Assembly (NCBI GenBank): GCA_001914235.1
Contig: MQUF01000003.1
Coordinates: 62,001-126,000, forward strand
Direction: 5' to 3'
Length of the DNA stretch: 64,000 nt
Origin: Desulfobulbaceae bacterium DB1
Lineage (GTDB): Bacteria > Desulfobacterota > Desulfobulbia > Desulfobulbales > SURF-16
The translations under genes were made by a program, and so were the position numbers. Every line of letters starts with the position of its first letter. The first letter of the stretch is position 1. The notes beneath the pieces were generated by a model that made no database searches, was not told where the DNA came from, and saw nothing but the letters and a program-made list of their open reading frames with translations. Shown piece after piece: positions 8,663-16,626 of this stretch.

Positions 8663-9673
8663 ATGATCCGCGGCAGAACCGCACGCCTTTTTTCCCTGGT
8701 TGCCCTGTTGCTTTCCCTTATCGCATTTCCCCATGCAACGGCCTGGGCACGCCCCAAACATGTCGTTTTCATCCGTTATCCCATATCCCCTGCCCATTTT
8801 GCCGACGTCGTCACGGAATTCAAAAGCACCATGACCCTGCGCGGCTTTATCGAAGGACGCGACATCGAATATACCGACATCCTGACAAAAACAGCGAACC
8901 AGGACTCCATTCCCGAGGTGCGTGAAGCGGTGAACCGATACAGAGACAAAGCCGACATGTTCATCACCTGCGGCTGGGTCTCCATGCCTGTGCGTGAAAT
9001 ACTGCAGACGACAAACGTGCCCCAGCTCTTTGTCCCCGTGCTTGAAGCCGTTGCCCTGGAGATGCTCCCCTCCCTGACTGCCCTGCCGGAAACCAACCTT
9101 TCCGGCATCTATCTCATGTACCCGCCGGAAAAAATTCTGCGCATCGCCCGGCTTATCATGCCGGAAAGCCGCCGCTATGCTTATGTTCACGATTCCCGCA
9201 TTCCTGCCGATCTGGTTTCAAAAAAAGCATATGTCGATCTTTCCCTTGAAGAACGGCATGGTTTCACTCTCTTTTTCCCCGACCTGGCAAACAGCGTGAC
9301 GCCCGTCCTCAATGAACTGCGCAATGAAAAAATCGACGCATACGGCGGCATAGTCGGCAGCTTTCAAAGCCGGGAATCCCTGAAGTCAAGCGGCGTGCCG
9401 GTTATTACCGCCTTGACCCTGGACATCGATCGGGATTCGATCAAGGATTATCTGGACGATGATATTCTTGCCGGACTGTTCAACCCCTTCGGCTTCTGCG
9501 GTGCTCAGGCTGCACAAATGACCGCCGATATCTTTGCGGGGAAAAAAGCCATCAGCGAAACCCTGCCGCAACCGGCCAGACAAGTCTCTTTCATCAACCT
9601 CAAGGCAGCCCGGAATCACAATCTGACAATTTCGTTCGATGCCCTGGAAGCGGTCGACATCCTTGTTAAATAA
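8663..9673 (+). CDS. orphan ABC-type substrate-binding protein
   Basis: 336 residues with a signal peptide (LFSLVALLLSLIAFPHATAWA). The body follows the ABC_sub_bind fold: a FIRYPISPAHF strand-loop, an FITCGWVSMPVR segment and a C-terminal FNPFGFCGAQAAQMTADIF segment. No permease or ATPase gene is adjacent. The next gene, 25 bases downstream on the same strand, encodes a membrane hybrid kinase, so this protein probably presents a ligand to the kinase instead of feeding a transporter (inference). The ligand is unknown. Confidence 0.85.
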   Translation: MIRGRTARLFSLVALLLSLIAFPHATAWARPKHVVFIRYPISPAHFADVVTEFKSTMTLRGFIEGRDIEYTDILTKTANQDSIPEVREAVNRYRDKADMFITCGWVSMPVREILQTTNVPQLFVPVLEAVALEMLPSLTALPETNLSGIYLMYPPEKILRIARLIMPESRRYAYVHDSRIPADLVSKKAYVDLSLEERHGFTLFFPDLANSVTPVLNELRNEKIDAYGGIVGSFQSRESLKSSGVPVITALTLDIDRDSIKDYLDDDILAGLFNPFGFCGAQAAQMTADIFAGKKAISETLPQPARQVSFINLKAARNHNLTISFDALEAVDILVK

Positions 9674-9698
9674 AAACCCCCGACACAGGCCTGCTGTA

Positions 9699-12443
9699 AT
9701 GACGCGAACAAGGACAATCTTCTCCTCCATCCGCAGCCTCTTTCTGCTGGCCATGTCTCTGTTGATTCTCGCCCTGTCCCTGCCGCAGCTTTTCGCCGGC
9801 AGCAAGCTGCTGGACGGAATCATTTTCCAACTGGGCACCGAACTGCTCGGGGAAAAACTGGAATCCCTGATCCAGCCCATTGAACGGCGCCACGAAACGC
9901 TTCGTCGCATCGGTCTTGAAGACAGCCAGAGCCACCTGGACGAGATCAAAACAGATGGTCTGGCACAGCTGGCCGCCATCCGCTACAAAGAAAGCGGTAC
10001 CGTGTTTGTTATCGGCCGGGAGCGCGAAATTCTTCTTTCCAACTCTTTTTCCATGAGCTCCGACCCGGAATTTTCCTTTTTTTTCGCGCGCCTGACCAAG
10101 AAAAACGAACGCCAAATTCTCTCGTATACCGTTCTCGGTCAAAAAATGTTGGCAGTAAGCCGTTTCTATCTCCCCTGGCAGAGCTACATCGGTCTCTGCA
10201 TCAGTTACGACGAGTTGTTTGCCGCCAAGAATCTGTTTCTGCGTATCAGTCTGATCGTCCTGACAATGGCCTTGATTATCGGCATTCTCCTTATGATCGG
10301 CATGCAGAAACTCATCATTTCACCCATTATTACCCTGTCTCGTTTTGCCGAAAACATCTCCCAGGGTGATTACCGGCAACAACTCAAAGGAAAAGCCATT
10401 CTTGAGCTTGCCACCCTGCAGCAGGACATCGCCACGATGGTCGAAACTCTCCGTCGGCAGATGGAGGAGAAAACGCTGCAACTGGAAATCATCAAAAAAA
10501 GGGAAAGCGAACTTGATCAGGCCCTGGCAGACCTGCAGATCAGTGAAAACCGCTACCGGGCCATATACAATGCCCCGAGCGACGCGATTTTCATCCATGA
10601 CGGCAAGACCGGAGAAATACTTGATGTCAACCAGACCATGCTGGATATATACGGCTATACAAAAGAGGAGGCATTGCAACTTACCATCGGTGACGTGAGT
10701 TCAGGCATACCTCCCTATACGGAACAGGAAGCCAATCAGAAGATGCGCTCTGCCGTCATGCCGGAACCTCAACTCTTTGAATGGCACGCCAGAAAAAAAG
10801 ACGGATCGCTCTTTTGGGTTGAAGTTGCCATGAAATCCACCCGTTTCAACGACAACCAAGTCGTTATCGCCGTGGCGCGCGACATCAGCGACAGAAAACG
10901 GGCGGAAAGAGCCCTGGCCGCGGAAAAGGAACGATTGTCCGTTACCCTGCGCAGTATCGGTGACGGCGTCATCACCACCGACACCGCAGGCAGGGTGGTC
11001 ATGATCAACAAGGCGGCCGAAGATCTCACCGGCTGGCCCCAGAATGAAGCGGCAGGCAAGCCGCTGCAGGACATTTTTCACATCATTCACGAAAAAAGCG
11101 GAGAAAAATGTGAAAATCCGGCGGACAAGGTGCTGGCCACCGGCAACATCATCGAACTCGCCAACCACACGCTGCTTATCAACCGCGACGGCCAGCGCCG
11201 TCACATTGCCGACAGCGGCGCCCCCATCCGCGACCAGGAAAGCCGCATTATCGGCGTCGTTCTCGTCTTTCGCGACGTCACCGAAAAAGTCCATTTTGCC
11301 GAAGAAATCCTCAAGGCAAAAAAACTTGAATCAATCGGCGTTCTTGCCGGCGGCATAGCCCATGATTTCAACAATATCCTGGCCGCCATTCTCGGCAATC
11401 TCAATCTTGCAAAAATCCAGATGGCGGATTTTCCGGATACGGCGCAGCTGCTTCACCAGGCGGAGAAAGCATCGCTGCGCGCCAAAAATCTCACCCAGCA
11501 GCTGCTGACCTTTGCCAAGGGCGGGGCACCGGTCCGTCAGCTTACCTCCATTGCCGACATTATTCGGGAGTCAGCCTCTTTCGTCCTCCGGGGCAGCAAT
11601 GTCAACTGCGAATTTAACCTGGCCGACGACCTCTGGCTGGGGGAGATCGATCCGGGACAAATCAGCCAGGTAATCCAGAACATGGTGATTAACGCCCGTC
11701 AGGCCATGCCGGAAGGAGGCACGGTGACAATCACCTGCCGCAACCGGGCAAAGGCAAAGGGGTACGAAGATCCGGATTTTGCCGGATTCCTCGAAATCAG
11801 CCTCGGTGATTCCGGCATCGGCATCCCCGAAAATTATCTTGATAAAATATTCGACCCTTATTTTTCATTGAAACACCAGGGAAGCGGCCTCGGCCTTGCC
11901 ATCTGCCATTCCATTGTTCGCAATCACAACGGCCGTATTGAAGTAAAATCTTCCCCCGGAAAAGGGACAACTTTCACCATCCTGCTGCCTGCGGCCAAAG
12001 GAACGCCGTCACAATCGGTGCCGGAGGAAAAAGCGATATTGACATCCGCCCGAAAAGCGAAAATCCTTCTTATGGACGATGAGGAAATTGTCCGTACCGT
12101 TGTCATAAAAATGCTCGATCATCTCGGTTTTACAGGCGTCCCCGCCAAGGACGGCGAAGAGGCGATCCGGCTTTATCAGGAAGCAGGGAAGTCAGGGAAA
12201 CCCTTTGATGCGGTGATCATGGATCTGACCATTCCAGGCGGCATGGGGGGCAAGCAGGCGGTCAAACATCTTCTTGCCATGGACGGCACGGCGAAAGTCA
12301 TCGTCTCAAGCGGTTATTCAAATGATCCGATCATGGCCGACTTTCAAGCTTATGGTTTTTGTGCCGCCATCGGCAAACCCTTCCAGATCGACGAACTTGT
12401 CCGGGTATTCAATCAGTTGCTGGGAAGCGAGACCACACGCTGA
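9699..12443 (+). CDS. hybrid sensor histidine kinase (membrane, HAMP, PAS-PAS, HisKA, HATPase, receiver)
   Basis: 914 residues. Two membrane segments (about 9-29 and 185-208) bracket a periplasmic domain, followed by HAMP, a PAS domain beginning at ENRYRAIYNAPSDAIFIHD, a second PAS at SVTLRSIGDGVITTD, HisKA with phospho-His555 in [11 protein letters not shown], and HATPase_c with GSGLGLAI. A C-terminal receiver has Asp842 (VIMDLTIPGG). The HDFNN box is typical of NtrB-like kinases. Start chosen at 9699 to exclude a non-hydrophobic extension; ribosome binding site weak. Coupled to the orphan binding protein upstream. Confidence 0.88.
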   Translation: MTRTRTIFSSIRSLFLLAMSLLILALSLPQLFAGSKLLDGIIFQLGTELLGEKLESLIQPIERRHETLRRIGLEDSQSHLDEIKTDGLAQLAAIRYKESGTVFVIGREREILLSNSFSMSSDPEFSFFFARLTKKNERQILSYTVLGQKMLAVSRFYLPWQSYIGLCISYDELFAAKNLFLRISLIVLTMALIIGILLMIGMQKLIISPIITLSRFAENISQGDYRQQLKGKAILELATLQQDIATMVETLRRQMEEKTLQLEIIKKRESELDQALADLQISENRYRAIYNAPSDAIFIHDGKTGEILDVNQTMLDIYGYTKEEALQLTIGDVSSGIPPYTEQEANQKMRSAVMPEPQLFEWHARKKDGSLFWVEVAMKSTRFNDNQVVIAVARDISDRKRAERALAAEKERLSVTLRSIGDGVITTDTAGRVVMINKAAEDLTGWPQNEAAGKPLQDIFHIIHEKSGEKCENPADKVLATGNIIELANHTLLINRDGQRRHIADSGAPIRDQESRIIGVVLVFRDVTEKVHFAEEILKAKKLESIGVLAGGIAHDFNNILAAILGNLNLAKIQMADFPDTAQLLHQAEKASLRAKNLTQQLLTFAKGGAPVRQLTSIADIIRESASFVLRGSNVNCEFNLADDLWLGEIDPGQISQVIQNMVINARQAMPEGGTVTITCRNRAKAKGYEDPDFAGFLEISLGDSGIGIPENYLDKIFDPYFSLKHQGSGLGLAICHSIVRNHNGRIEVKSSPGKGTTFTILLPAAKGTPSQSVPEEKAILTSARKAKILLMDDEEIVRTVVIKMLDHLGFTGVPAKDGEEAIRLYQEAGKSGKPFDAVIMDLTIPGGMGGKQAVKHLLAMDGTAKVIVSSGYSNDPIMADFQAYGFCAAIGKPFQIDELVRVFNQLLGSETTR

Positions 12444-12498
12444 TTCCCGCTGCCCGCCGCATTCACGCAGGGACAATTCAGGCGGAATTTCAAGATAC

Positions 12499-14076
12499 TC
12501 AAATAAAACAATAGGGATCCCGGTTCTGAAAGGGATCGAGCCCCAGGCCATGCACCACGGCAAGGCAGCCGCCGCACACCGGCCTGATCGAGCATGATGC
12601 GCATTCGGCGGGTCCCATCCGATAGCGGGCGGCCCGTTCACCGTGGTAGATTTCGCTGATGCTGCTTTGAAAAACATTGCCGATATGGGAGGGAAATTTC
12701 CGGCAGGCATGGGCCTCACCGTCCGGCAGGATGGAAATAAAATTAAACGCGGCGCCGCAACCGTATCCGGCGCACCCGCCGAACACCGGCATGTTTTCTT
12801 CGCGTCGGACAATATTCAGCAGGTTATCCTTCAGGCTGATAACGGGATTTTTCCGGGCAGCGGCCAGATAGTGCCGCAAAAAATCCTGAAACCCTTGCCT
12901 GTCGGCCGACTGCAACTGAGCCCCTTCGCCGACCATGGCCAGACGATTAAAGGTAAAGAGGTCCGTCCGGTCCCGCAGCAGACCGGCCAGGGGCAGCACC
13001 TGGTCCATGTTGTCTTTCGTCAGGGTCAGCATGACCATGGAGTAGATGCCGAGCTCCTTGAGCAGCTCAAGGAAATGAAGCACCCGCTCAAAATGACCCG
13101 GGCCGCGGATGTAATCATTATGCTCCGGCAATCCTTCCAGGCTGACCTGATAAAAAACGGGCTTTTCAATGGCCAGGATCTTCTCCATGGTTGATCGCGG
13201 CGCCGGATTACCGAGGATGGCCGCCATCATATTCCGCTCAACCGCCCCCTGGTACAGTTCCAAAAAATGCGGGTAGAGCAAGGGGTTGCCCCCGGAAAAA
13301 GACACCTGTCCCTTGACGTGATGTTCGATGCAGAAATCGCGGAGATCATCGAGAATGCGCAGCCCCTGCTCAAGGGGCAGGGCTATACGGTCGCTTCGGT
13401 CATAACAGTGACGACAATGCAGATCACAGGTCTGGGTGACATGCCACTGCAGGGTGAAAACAGGGGAAACGAAAAACCGTTCGTCAACGCCCTCGGCATG
13501 AGTGAAAAAGGCCGGATCACGTCTGATTCGAGACGGCGGCGCAAGAAGAATTCCCTGCAACACCGCCTTTTCCAGACAGCGGTCAATGACGCCCACCGCA
13601 ACTCCGGCAGCCCGCGCGGCCACAGCGGGGCTGATTTTTTCCGTCACGATTTTCAGGGCCAGCAAATCGTTGCCCCGGGCCGGCCGCACCAGCACCCTGC
13701 CGCTCTCCGGACCGCGAAAAACAAGGACAAACTCTTCGCCGGCCAGGGGCGGTACCGCCGCATCTCCAGCCACGGCCCGCAGAAGATGAGGAAGATTTTT
13801 CCAGTCAAGGCGAAGAAGCTGCAACGAAGGGCTGGCAATAAGTTCATCCACGCCATTCACCGGTTTTTCCTCACCCTGCTCCCGCACCAGAAAAACAGCA
13901 TATTCAAGCCGGGCAAGATCAGCAAGATAAAGGGGGATATCTAATTTTTCCCCCAGACCACCAAGCAGTTGCGGAAAATATTCAACACCGGCGCCGGCCG
14001 CCAGCTTGAGCAGTTTACACGTTGCGTCTTCGGTGAGAGTGGAGAAACAGGCCGGAAAAATTTGTTTGAGTTTCAT
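12499..14076 (-). CDS. sbtM: SPASM radical SAM peptide maturase, selenobiotic (SbtM) type
   Basis: 525 residues. The radical SAM cluster motif C-x3-C-x2-C is at Cys217, Cys221 and Cys224 (TCDLHCRHCYDRSD). A region before it (about 115-180) resembles a PqqD-like precursor recognition domain. The C-terminal SPASM region carries the auxiliary cluster cysteines (GGCAGYGCG, AHACRKF, ECASCSIRPVCGGC). It is directly downstream of a precursor with three UGA codons, the arrangement described for the SbtA/SbtM thio(seleno)oxazole RiPP system (family names from memory). It should act on the Sec or Cys residues of SbtA in the cytoplasm; the actual chemistry is inferred. The start has only a weak ribosome binding site and follows a terminator hairpin, so expression is probably lower than that of the precursor. 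Confidence 0.88.
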   Translation of the reverse strand: MKLKQIFPACFSTLTEDATCKLLKLAAGAGVEYFPQLLGGLGEKLDIPLYLADLARLEYAVFLVREQGEEKPVNGVDELIASPSLQLLRLDWKNLPHLLRAVAGDAAVPPLAGEEFVLVFRGPESGRVLVRPARGNDLLALKIVTEKISPAVAARAAGVAVGVIDRCLEKAVLQGILLAPPSRIRRDPAFFTHAEGVDERFFVSPVFTLQWHVTQTCDLHCRHCYDRSDRIALPLEQGLRILDDLRDFCIEHHVKGQVSFSGGNPLLYPHFLELYQGAVERNMMAAILGNPAPRSTMEKILAIEKPVFYQVSLEGLPEHNDYIRGPGHFERVLHFLELLKELGIYSMVMLTLTKDNMDQVLPLAGLLRDRTDLFTFNRLAMVGEGAQLQSADRQGFQDFLRHYLAAARKNPVISLKDNLLNIVRREENMPVFGGCAGYGCGAAFNFISILPDGEAHACRKFPSHIGNVFQSSISEIYHGERAARYRMGPAECASCSIRPVCGGCLAVVHGLGLDPFQNRDPYCFI

Positions 14077-14102
14077 GCGGGATCATGTCATGCGAGAAGG
14101 AA

Positions 14103-14144
14103 TAAAAAAATGACAAAGGAGCAGGGGGGTGAACCCTGCTCCTT
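14103..14144 (-). terminator. terminator/attenuator between sbtA and sbtM
   Basis: An 11-bp perfect stem, AAGGAGCAGGG (14116-14126) with CCCTGCTCCTT (14134-14144), loop of seven, followed on the minus strand after five bases by a run of seven T. It lies after the sbtA stop and before sbtM, so it should end most sbtA transcripts and let a fraction continue into the maturase gene. Confidence 0.75.
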
Positions 14145-14174
14145 GTAACAAAGACGGCGTGGTGGAAAATTTCT

Positions 14175-14193
14175 GCAATGCCGACGGCACTGC
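14175..14193 (-). promoter_or_regulatory. putative SECIS hairpin 3 of sbtA
   Basis: GCAGTGC pairs with GCATTGC (one G-U) around the loop CGTCG, beginning 14 bases after the third UGA. It starts at the last base of the TAG stop, so most of it is no longer coding and its conservation is best explained by RNA function. Confidence 0.72.
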
Positions 14194-14513
14194 TACTTGT
14201 TGCCGCCTCAGCCGCTGCCGCCGGCCGGGGCTTTCTTTTCTTCTTCTTCAGGAACGGTTGCCGGTTTTTCTTCTCCAGCAGCGCCTTCAGTTTTTTCCGC
14301 GGACTCTTCCTGAGTGCTGACCGCACTCCCTTTGTTGCCGCCTCAACCGCTGCCCGCGGCAGCGGGCGCTTGCTTCTCAGTGCCAACTGCACTGTCGTCT
14401 TTTGCGCCTCAGCCGCTGCCGCCAAAGGCGACACCGCCGTTTAAGGGCATGCCGGTCAACAAGCCGGCAATACCCACTCCCGCCAGGATTTTTTTCAATT
14501 CTTTGCTGTCCAT
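14193..14513 (-). CDS. sbtA: selenobiotic RiPP precursor SbtA with three in-frame UGA (Sec) codons
   Basis: Seen: from the ATG at 14513 (GGAGG seven bases upstream) the minus strand reads 106 codons to a TAG at 14193-14195, with TGA at codons 35 (14409-14411), 57 (14343-14345) and 102 (14208-14210). Each TGA sits in a repeated motif: GGSG-U-GAK, AGSG-U-GGNK and GGSG-U-GGNK. The first 34 residues form a leader, MDSKELKKILAGVGIAG and on; the spacers are Glu/Lys/Ala-rich. Each UGA is followed after 14 bases by a hairpin. With the radical SAM maturase next door this matches the selenobiotic (SbtA) RiPP precursors as I remember them. Stopping at the first TGA would leave only a 34-residue leader. 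Export and final structure are unknown. Confidence 0.9.
14312..14328 (-). promoter_or_regulatory. putative SECIS hairpin 2 of sbtA
   Basis: GAGTGC (14323-14328) pairs perfectly with GCACTC (14312-14317) around GGTCA, 14 bases after the second UGA. The GGTC loop strongly resembles the SelB-binding apical loop of the E. coli formate dehydrogenase SECIS. Confidence 0.78.
14378..14394 (-). promoter_or_regulatory. putative SECIS hairpin 1 of sbtA
   Basis: CAGTGC (14389-14394) pairs perfectly with GCACTG (14378-14383) around AGTTG, 14 bases after the first UGA. All three sbtA hairpins share AGTGC-N-GT-NN-GCA with GT at loop positions 2-3. Confidence 0.75.
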
Positions 14514-14599
14514 TCCAAGCCTCCATTTTTTTGATTGTTCAGCCTTACGGTACGTCTCCGGAAAAACGCCCGCACCATTGGGCATGGGTAATCGTTTTT

Positions 14600-14628
14600 A
14601 TTATCGAAATTTACCATTTAAATGTCAA
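14600..14628 (-). promoter_or_regulatory. sigma-70-type promoter of sbtA
   Basis: On the minus strand TTGACA (14623-14628) and GATAAT (14600-14605) are separated by exactly 17 bases. This is near consensus (6/6 and 5/6) and would give a leader of about 80 bases. It suggests strong transcription of the precursor. Confidence 0.65.
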
Positions 14629-14774
14629 TAAATATAGAAAAACCCTTTCAAGAAAATTCTCGTCTCGCGGTGGAGGCCGAACTCGAAGGAAGTCTGGACA
14701 AACCCATTAGCCATGGTGTACATTATTTTCTTTATATTCCTCCTGAATGAAGCTCAAAAAATTACCCGAACCCA

Positions 14775-16430
14775 ATGGACAATCTTCCTCTCCGGATAGT
14801 CTTTTTTCTCGCCGTTACGGCCGGCCTGGCCTTGGTCGGTTGGTTCTTGTTCCGAAAAAAAAAGACATCGAAAAGGGTAAAATCACGGCATGTGCCGCCC
14901 GCGAAAACCCGGGCTGCCCTGCCCCCGGCGCCACACTCGTCCGCATTGCCCAGCGGCGACTTTGCCCATCTGCAGCTTGAAATAATTCGTCAGGCCCTCG
15001 GCCTCACCAGCGCGATTCTTCTCTGGAGCAACCGCGATGAGCAGGAGATTCAGGTTGTCAGCGCGGCCAGTCTGCGCGATGATATCATCCAGAATCCATT
15101 TCCACGCGGCAGCGGCTTTATCGGCGGACTCAAGGATGATTGTCATGAAATTTCCGTCAGCCCCGTTCCCCGCAATCTCGTCATCCCTTATTATTCATCC
15201 CGCAAAGAAATCGGAGCACTGCTTGCCGCCGTCATTCCTCTTTCTGCCGCAACAGGCGGGCCGGTCCAAAAAGGCCTTGCCCCGATGGCCATTCTCTGCC
15301 TTGACCGGGAGGAGCAAGAGCCGTGGACTGAAGCGGAACGCAACGTGATAGCGCTCTCCTGCAGCAAAATCGGCCAGGATCTTCATCTTGCCCACAAAAT
15401 GGAGGAAACCCGCCGCAACAAACAGGTAATCCACCAAATCTGCATGGGAATGCAGGATCTGAACCAGGTCCTGGAGCTGCAGGCGGTTTTCACGGCAACC
15501 ATCAAAATGGTGAAAGAGCTGTCGGCCGCTGATTTCATCGCCATCAGCCTGCTCGGCAACGGCCTGCACCGCATCGTCAAAGCAGCAGGCACCAAGGCGG
15601 ATCGTTTCGAGGGACTGGAATTCCCCGAGGACGACGGCCTCGTGGGTCAGGCCATCAGACTGCGACGCTGGATGCCCGCCCATGACAACTACCAGGACGA
15701 ATTCCCGGTTTTCAGTAATGAAATGAGGATGGTCGGGCTGCAATCCCTGCTCATCCTGCCCTTGCTCAACGGAGATGACCAGGCCATCGGCGCCTTGACC
15801 GTTGCCGGGAAAAAAGCGGACATGTTCACCGCTGAACGGCGGGAAATCCTCCAGGTCATCGTCAGCCAGGTCACGACCAAAATCGAACTTGCCCGGGCCC
15901 ATGAAAAGATTTTTCATCTGGCCACCACCGACGGCCTCACCGAACTCGGCAACCACCGTACCTTTCAGCAGGCATGCGACAACATGCTGCATCGCGCCCA
16001 GCGCCAGTCCAGCCCCCTTACCCTGGTCCTTTGCGATCTGGATCATTTCAAAACCATCAATGACACCTTCGGCCATCCCATCGGCGACCGTGTCCTGCAA
16101 AAGGTCGCCCGGGTGCTCGCCTCCTCGGTGCGCAAGGTTGATCTTGCCGCCCGTTACGGCGGGGAGGAATTTGCCCTGCTGCTGGAGGATTCGGACCACA
16201 AGGGGGCACGTATTCAAGTCGAAAGGGTGCGGCAGGCAATCAGCGACCTTTCTCTTCAGCATGAGGACCAGCAGATATCCGTCACCATGTCGTTTGGCCT
16301 TGCTTCGTATCCGGTTGACGCCGACAACAAAAAAGACCTGATCCATTACGCCGATCAGGCCCTCTACCATGCCAAGGCAGGCGGCCGCAACCGCACGGTG
16401 TCGTGGGCCGAGATGCACCCTTCCAACTGA
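14775..16430 (+). CDS. membrane-anchored GAF-GAF-GGDEF diguanylate cyclase
   Basis: 551 residues. One N-terminal membrane segment (about 6-26, RIVFFLAVTAGLALVGWFLF) followed by basic residues, a first GAF-like region (about 60-205), a second GAF (about 225-375) and a C-terminal GGDEF domain. The active site is RYGGEEF and an I-site RKVD precedes it by the usual five residues, so the enzyme should make c-di-GMP with feedback inhibition. The ribosome binding site is poor. It is divergent from sbtA. Confidence 0.88.
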   Translation: MDNLPLRIVFFLAVTAGLALVGWFLFRKKKTSKRVKSRHVPPAKTRAALPPAPHSSALPSGDFAHLQLEIIRQALGLTSAILLWSNRDEQEIQVVSAASLRDDIIQNPFPRGSGFIGGLKDDCHEISVSPVPRNLVIPYYSSRKEIGALLAAVIPLSAATGGPVQKGLAPMAILCLDREEQEPWTEAERNVIALSCSKIGQDLHLAHKMEETRRNKQVIHQICMGMQDLNQVLELQAVFTATIKMVKELSAADFIAISLLGNGLHRIVKAAGTKADRFEGLEFPEDDGLVGQAIRLRRWMPAHDNYQDEFPVFSNEMRMVGLQSLLILPLLNGDDQAIGALTVAGKKADMFTAERREILQVIVSQVTTKIELARAHEKIFHLATTDGLTELGNHRTFQQACDNMLHRAQRQSSPLTLVLCDLDHFKTINDTFGHPIGDRVLQKVARVLASSVRKVDLAARYGGEEFALLLEDSDHKGARIQVERVRQAISDLSLQHEDQQISVTMSFGLASYPVDADNKKDLIHYADQALYHAKAGGRNRTVSWAEMHPSN

Positions 16431-16626
16431 AAGCACAAAACCCCGTCTCATTTCCTGCTGGTTTTTCTCCGCCCTTTATGCTAAGTTGTGCGGTTTCCGC
16501 AATCACGATGACACACGTGACCCATACGGATTCGGGCATGTACCGACAGCGGGACTCATCACGTCACCAACCGACCGACCCGCGCCCCATCAACCTGGAA
16601 CTTCAGCCGCACAGAAGGAGACTGCC

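Noticed and set aside
14015..14434. 139-codon minus-strand open frame over sbtA
   Set aside because: It is in another frame, very basic and repetitive, and has no ribosome binding site; the UGA-containing frame has the ribosome binding site, motif repeats and hairpins.
15195..16451. 418-codon minus-strand open frame
   Set aside because: Antisense to the GAF-GGDEF protein.
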